Below, in pieces: positions 58,800 to 64,000 of a stretch of DNA of 64,000 nt. Under the pieces are notes generated by a model. The model had not been told where the DNA came from and did no database searches. It saw nothing but the letters and a program-made list of their open reading frames with translations. The position numbers and the translations under genes were made by a program. How positions within the stretch are numbered: the first letter of the stretch is position 1; each line of letters starts with the position of its first letter. This stretch comes from Paramarasmius palmivorus (taxonomy: Eukaryota > Basidiomycota > Agaricomycetes > Agaricales > Marasmiaceae): contig JAYKXP010000123.1 in the NCBI GenBank assembly GCA_037176845.1, positions 62,001 to 126,000 on the forward strand, in the 5' to 3' direction.

Positions 58800-60509
58800 A
58801 TGCTCCTGCTCTACGCCCTTGCGAGGCCCATTGCCTCCAGCCTCTCCGCCTCCACCAACACCTCTGCATCCTTCGATCCGGTGACTGGAGAGTGTACCGA
58901 CATTAATGGATGTCGCGCCACCACCGGAATCCTTTGGAGCTGTCTCTCGGTCATTTTCATCTGCACGTGGGTAGCCATCCACCCCAACATTCCAATTGTG
59001 CAGGATAAGAGAGAGAATCCATGGAATCCAGCAGTCGTGATCTATCAAAACGTCGAGCTGATGGTTGTTGCGCTTCTCGCGCCAGAGTTTATGATCCTGT
59101 GGGCGATGAGGCAGCGGGAGAAGGCGAAGGAGATTCGAAATAGGTTCAAGAGTGCGTGTCCACCTTGATAACTGGTGCTATTGTTGATGCTTTCCTCTCA
59201 GGGTATGGGTGGGGGATATCGCACGGGTTCTTCGTTGGGATGGGAGGGTTTGCGTTATACGATGGGGAGGACTTATGTGGGTATTTGTGGGACCATCCTT
59301 ATGAAGATTATCAAGACCGCCTTTGGGATTCGAAGAGTCTAATTGCAGAGCAGCATGAATATGTTCAGAAAGGACCAGGGCATCGTTCTCAGCCAGAGCC
59401 TACCCCCAGAGTGCGTCATTTTCTGAATCCATTTGTGTTTTATTATCCTCATTTGGGACTCCAATACAGGATGCCGATGGTACGAAGAACGATACAGAGG
59501 CCGCTTTGGTACATCCTGCCACGTTTTGTGATACATCACCCTTTTAATGCTACACCTACTACAGGAGACTCGGAACTCACCAAAGAAGATCGGAACTCCA
59601 TCAGATGCATCGTGCCTTCTGGAATTCTTCGTCGCCAAAGGCTACATCACCCTCACCGAAGACGAGATCAAGGACAAAAGCCACGCCGACGTCATCACCA
59701 AATCCATCGCCGTCATCCAAACCATCTGGTTCATCATGCAGGTCATCGCTCGTGCAGTCGAGGGTCTGGCCATCACGGAGCTGGAGATCGTCACTGTTGG
59801 ATTCGCTATCCTGAACTTTGGGACGTACTTCCTATGGTGGAACAAGCCCCTGCGGGTTAGGCATCCTGTGAGGGTGTATTGGAGGCAGACGGAGAAGTCA
59901 AGGGGAAGGGATACCCACGGGGGGAAGGGAGGGTTTTGGAGGACGTGCTGGGAGGGGGCTGGTGCGGTGTTGAAGTATATCTACGCCCTCGATCTGTTTG
60001 GCTTTGAAGGCCCTGACAACATACTTCTCCGACTTCTCGTCCTTCCGCTCTGGATCCCATGGCACATCTTCTACATATGCGGGCACATCCTCCAAGACAT
60101 AGACGACAGCGCCCTAGCAATCCCAATCTCCTCCCGATTAGACACCGACACTCTCCATCTTTACATTGCCGTCTACGGAATCGCCGCTCTCTTCGGCGCC
60201 ATCCACTGCATCCCTTGGGTTTTCCCATTTCCGACTCATACCGAACAGCTGCTTTGGCGTATATCAGCTGTTGCGGTTGCGGTTGCGCCGGTTGCGATGG
60301 GGGCTTTGCATGGGTATTTTAACACGTTGATAAAATCCACGCCGGTATGGCTGGACAACATGGTCAAGATCTTGATGGTTGTGCTTTCCCTCGCATACGC
60401 CGTCTTCCGCGTCACCCTTATCGTCATCGCATTCACCGCCCTACGGGATCTCCGTCCAAGCGCGTATCAGACCGTCCAGTGGACAACTTTCATCCCACAC
60501 ATTGGATAA
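58800..60509 (+). CDS. Multipass membrane protein, copy 3 (3 exons, about 501 aa)
   Basis: Exons 58,800-59,151, 59,202-59,410 and 59,565-60,509 give 502 codons in phase. The same landmarks occur as in copies 1 and 2: NGCRATTG, WSCLSVIFICTWVAIHPN, APEFMILWAMRQ, YGWGISHGFFVGMGG, KGYITLTEDEIKDKSHAD, ITELEIVTVGFAILNFGTYF, WWNKPLRVRHPVRVYW and TTFIPHIG at the end. The second intron is 154 bp and contains the normal acceptor (59,469) plus further sequence; using that acceptor puts the downstream exon out of frame, so the more distal acceptor (59,564) is preferred. The polar linker of exon 3 is therefore shorter than in copy 2. Function unknown. Confidence 0.83.
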
Positions 60510-61240
60510 TTTAGGTATGACTTCCTCTTTCACTTGACAATCAAACTGCCTAGCTAATTTGTTCTTTGTAGATTCGGTCTTCTGTTGATCTGTTGGTCAT
60601 ATTCTGCATATCTTGTTTCGTTTATTTGCTTTTGATGTTACTTTTTTGTTTATGTGTATCCCCCACGCATCCTCGCTATCATTGCTATTTTGGTTCTGCA
60701 TAAAACTATCGCCAGCAGTCACTTCATCACGGTCAAAGTTCTGCTCGTATATATCAAAAACTACATAAATTTTTAGTCTAACATTCGGTTGCGTTTCCCG
60801 TGTACGTTGTGGTTTCAATGTAATATCTATTCACAGGAGTTCTCACATGAGGCTCTGCATATCTACCAGCTATGCAGAATGCGAACACCGTTTATCGACA
60901 TAGGCATAGTATCTAGATCATAACTGCCAGACCAGCTTCCGTACCAGCCGAAAATAATGCATGATCCGTACCCTCAGCAGAACATGCTCTGCGCGGAAGG
61001 CTGGGCCATGATACCTAGAGAAATTATCATTCAAATGTTCCTTGGCGGCGGCAACCTGTTGTTCTGTTAGAGTCAGTCCAGTCACCGTAGGGTGTAGAGG
61101 CTCTATCCCTATTCCAGGCCATCGACAATCAGGTTAGGACTCGGATAGAGACAAACGTATGGCGAGGGGAACTCTTCGTTCATTAGTCCCGAGGAGCTCC
61201 AACTCCGATAGCTTCATGTGAAGAAGCAGCGCCACGATTT
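60510..61240. other. 3' flank of copy 3 and spacer
   Basis: Includes the shared 3' UTR intron (acceptor TTTGTAG near 60,571). After about 60,800 no feature is supported. Confidence 0.35.
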
Positions 61241-62950
61241 TTGTGTCCAGCTTTGACTAGGACACCGTGATCGACGTAAAGTATGTACCCCGTTAATATG
61301 AACCTATAACCGAGCTGATTGAGCGGAAAGTACCAGGAACGTGACGTTCAGTGGATATCGTGTGAAGTGCTGAGAATGCCGGGTTGTAAGTTTGATGTAC
61401 GGAGGTTAGGGTATGCTAGACGTACCTGGGTTTGCAGAGTGCAGCACTGAAAGGGCGTCCTTGAATGACCCGGAACCTAGAGCCATACGTCAGGCTGGGT
61501 ATTGGCCATGTCAAGGTAAGTATAACGAATCAGCAGACGAAGAGGGTAGCGCTTGCCTCCAACCTCAGGCATAGCGTGACCAGAAACACACGGCTGGCGG
61601 AGCTGCCAGAGTAAGTGTTGCCATAGAACGGGTACCCATTGACACCACTCTTGCATGGTACCATAGGTGCACATGCGAGCGATATGGAAACGTACAGTAG
61701 TACATCCGCAAGTTGAGAGCATCGGCTGCGGATAGCTAACACGCGTTGCGCGCCGAGGTTCATGTGAGACTTTGGGTTCATCGTGGGCGCGAACACGAGT
61801 ACGATGTTCTAGTCGTGCAGATCGATGGTTTACAACCACCTGGATGTGATATTGGTGGCTCTCTATCTGAGAGGTTGATAACGTTGTGTTTGACATGGCG
61901 GTTCCCAGTTTGGCGTGGTCAGTTTCGTCGGGAAGGGCAAAGGGTTATCCTACAACGTCGTATTTGCATCAACGTATCTCGATGAAGTTATATGGAGACT
62001 TACCCTGAACCGGCTGGTCAATATGCAGCTATTTCTCATCATGAAGAGGAAGGGTCGGCTGTGGTGGCAGTCGAACGACGAGGCTATGATACGTTCGGTC
62101 GTTGTTTGAGGTCTACTGATCATGTTAGCTTTAGGAAGAAATGCAATGTGAATGACGGAAACGCGGAAGAGGAATGGTGCGGCATGAATGAAGAACATAA
62201 CGAACATGCTGGAACGACACCGGTAGAAACAGACATGCGGTCAATGAATGGGAAATAAAGTTGAGTGTGAAAAGTGTCATTCCAGAAAAATAGCGCGTAC
62301 ATACCTGACACCGTTCTCTGCAAGAACCCACGTTACCAACAAACACTTCACAACTGCGTTTGCTCCTCATGGCCTTGGTGGTGAAATGGCTCAATTACTG
62401 TACGAGACCTGCAAGATAGGGTCAGCACTCATCCGAGTAGTAGACGATATTGGGACAAGGGACAGCAGGCTCACAGGACCACGAACGATTACCAGCCCTT
62501 TGTATCCACACTTTTTCTGCGTTGTGAGTCCTTGTGGATGGATCTAACGGGAATTTGAGCCAAAGGAAGGAGAAGGGGAGCAGGGGAAATATCACATACG
62601 TCCAAGTGTCCTTGAAAGCATCACTAATCGATATCCCAGGCGCGGCAAGAGGGACGAGGTTGGAGGAGCCGGTTGTAGATGGTTGAAGTCCTTCTCGCAG
62701 GGGATTCGAGCTTATCGGGGAAAGGGAGGTATTCGAGGGGAAGCCGAATATGGGAGCATGATTGGGGAGGACAAAAGTCGCGGTGAGCAAAATGGTCGTA
62801 TTTGGGAGCCTGATAGTCTGGTGGTTGCCAAGCCGACTCTGAGGATGTATTGGTGAACGGTGAGAGCGTCATAGTCACTTGTGGTCGCTGTCCATGTCGG
62901 AGCTGAACATCTTTTGTGGTCGTAGGAAAGGGAAAAAAGCGGAGGAAAAA
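61240..62950 (-). other. Beta locus, unit C copy
   Basis: Very close to unit A around 61,275-61,460. Conserved exons: SRVFLVTLCLRLEA near 61,555-61,600; the cysteine-rich exon at about 62,305-62,375 (MRSKRSCEVFVG, GSCRERCQ) with GTATGT donor; and LVPLAAPGISISDAFKDTW near 62,600-62,670 with donor GTATGT and a 57 bp intron ending in GTTAG. No domain recognised. Confidence 0.4.
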
Positions 62951-62954
62951 AAAG

Positions 62955-63002
62955 GCTCCGCTTACATCAAAGTTTAGACCAGGCACAACACGTCATGGCG
63001 CC
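62955..63002 (-). promoter_or_regulatory. Candidate beta-locus promoter element, unit C
   Basis: GCTCCGCTTACATCAAAG, CCAGGCACAACACGTCAT and GGCGCC in the same order as in units A and B. Confidence 0.42.
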
Positions 63003-63079
63003 AAGACACGTGTTTCTTCGCTCAATGGTTTCGATCCCTGAACACTACGTTCACCCAACGTTCACCTGCAGGATAACAC

Positions 63080-63636
63080 TGGGCACAGAGGATTGGTCCA
63101 ACTCGGGAGATCCCGAGCTCGCCCGAAAAACTGATAACGGAGATATGACGTCTAGCAAGTCCTAGCGCCCTGGGCGCTAGGACTTGCTAGACGGGCGCTT
63201 CGCCTCCATTACCTCCCTTTTTTCTTGTTTTTCCCATTTCTTTTCCCATTTCTTCCGTCGTTTATTTCTTATCTCATTTTTATCGCCCCCCCGCATCCTC
63301 ACTAGGGAGCTCGAGTCCGCTTCTCTGAGTTTCCGAGGCTATCTTGGGATCATTGCCCAATTACTACCAAATTACAAGGTTTTTTCGTTCTTTTTTCGTT
63401 CTTTTTCCCGTTCTTTCACGTTTTCTTTGTACGCCCCTTCCTTCCTCGGGCCCCGCGTGCTCGCTTCGCTCGCATGTATACCACAATATGTAATTTAGAG
63501 CCTTTCACAGCGCAAAGGTTGCGGGATGGGACTTGGAATGAACTATATTTGGAAATAACGATGACGTCGTCATCCGTTATCACAGCGTTATCTCGCTTTC
63601 GGGATCTCCCGAGTTGGACCAATCGTCCCTGGCCTC
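63080..63636. mobile_element. 557 bp TIR element (MITE) with 10-11 bp target duplication and internal perfect palindrome
   Basis: AGGATAACAC occurs directly before (63,070-63,079) and after (63,637-63,646) the element, and the corresponding sites in units A (about 7,745) and B (about 26,030) lack the insertion. A 25 bp perfect inverted repeat (63,092-63,116 with 63,599-63,623) starts about 12 bases inside each end, and weaker inverted similarity continues inwards through GATAACGGA and GACGTC. No protein is encoded. A 9-11 bp target duplication is characteristic of Mutator-like elements, so mobilisation by a MULE transposase such as that at 43-46.5 kb is possible but not shown. Confidence 0.82.
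63150..63192. repeat. 43 bp perfect palindrome (21 bp arms, 1 bp centre)
   Basis: The arms begin GTCTAGCAAGTCC and meet at CGCCC-T-GGGCG. It lies inside the 557 bp element, near its left end. Confidence 0.95.
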
Positions 63637-63659
63637 AGGATAACACAGGCCACGAGTGA

Positions 63660-64000
63660 CGAAACACCATCTTTGTCCGATGACTAGAGCTCCACTATCC
63701 AGGAGAACTACATCCGCTGAAAGTATCAGAGCCAGTCGATTATATTCATGGCCATCCGCAATTGCAAGCTCCATCTAGCGATACACGTTGTACTTTCTGT
63801 ATCTCTGTCCTTCCCGATGCATGCGTATCACCCGCTCCTCGTACCGATATTAGCTGTTCCAGTAACAAGCAAGCACCCGATGACCATGCCTTTGCACACA
63901 GTATTCAGGGGTATATAAATCTTGAATGTAACGCATGAGTGAGTACCGAGATTACAAGAAACACGGTGGAACCATACCTTCGATACTGGTCAATTCTTCG
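63660..64000 (-). other. Gamma locus, unit C copy (3' part; continues past the window)
   Basis: The last bases show the conserved exon end (EELTSIE before a GTATGG donor at 63,977) found in unit B at 26,345. The remainder matches 7.8-8.0 kb and 26.1-26.3 kb. Confidence 0.35.

Noticed and set aside
1..64000. CRISPR array, bacterial operons, rRNA or tRNA genes
   Set aside because: No regularly spaced repeats, no ribosome-binding or operon pattern, and no recognisable structural RNA sequence was seen; intron structure is fungal.

Overview
The window looks like nuclear DNA of a mushroom-forming basidiomycete (Agaricomycetes). The genes that can be read have many introns of about 48-60 bp with GTRNGT donors and YAG acceptors. 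A multipass membrane protein family and a Tet_JBP-like/Mutator-like gene pair are both of kinds I associate with agaricomycete genomes. I see no bacterial, organellar or CRISPR signature, and no tRNA or rRNA gene. Most of the window is accessory, duplicated DNA.

Layout. (1) A multicopy cassette array fills about 1-38 kb and 52-64 kb. Each cassette has a plus-strand membrane-protein gene (copies at 2.77-4.44, 21.49-23.19 and 58.80-60.51 kb), a divergent intron-rich minus-strand locus upstream ('alpha'), and two minus-strand loci downstream ('beta', 'gamma'). A fourth membrane copy lies inverted and broken at 36.7-38.1 kb. Unit A (about 1-16.1 kb) and unit B (16.16-36 kb) align block by block with insertions and deletions. 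Unit C (about 54-64 kb) is a third copy, cut by the window edge, and 52-53.5 kb is a remnant of a further unit. Alpha, beta and gamma could not be assigned a function; only short exons are conserved, and several copies carry frameshifts or stops. (2) An island at about 38.4-46.9 kb holds three genes: a GRF-type zinc-finger gene, a gene with the HxD...H...R pattern of a Tet_JBP-like 2-oxoglutarate/Fe(II) dioxygenase (one in-frame TGA), and, convergent with it, an intact 9-exon gene for a Mutator-like (MULE) DDE transposase of about 997 residues. (3) 47-49.6 kb holds a local tandem duplication and little else. (4) 49.67-51.98 kb holds a solo LTR and a complete short LTR retrotransposon with identical LTRs and a perfect target-site duplication.

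How the parts relate. The alpha locus and the membrane gene share a divergent intergenic region. A motif with a CRE-like TGACGTCA, a GTGCCTG-N-CAGGCAC palindrome and GGCGCC precedes several alpha loci, and a decayed version precedes beta loci. Two further non-autonomous insertions in unit C are defined by comparison with empty sites in units A and B: a 557 bp element with 10-11 bp target duplication (the size MULEs make) and a 1,086 bp element with TA duplication. The most notable observation is the pairing of a candidate modified-base dioxygenase with a Mutator-like transposase. It recalls the published association of basidiomycete TET/JBP genes with KDZ transposons, but with a different transposase class.
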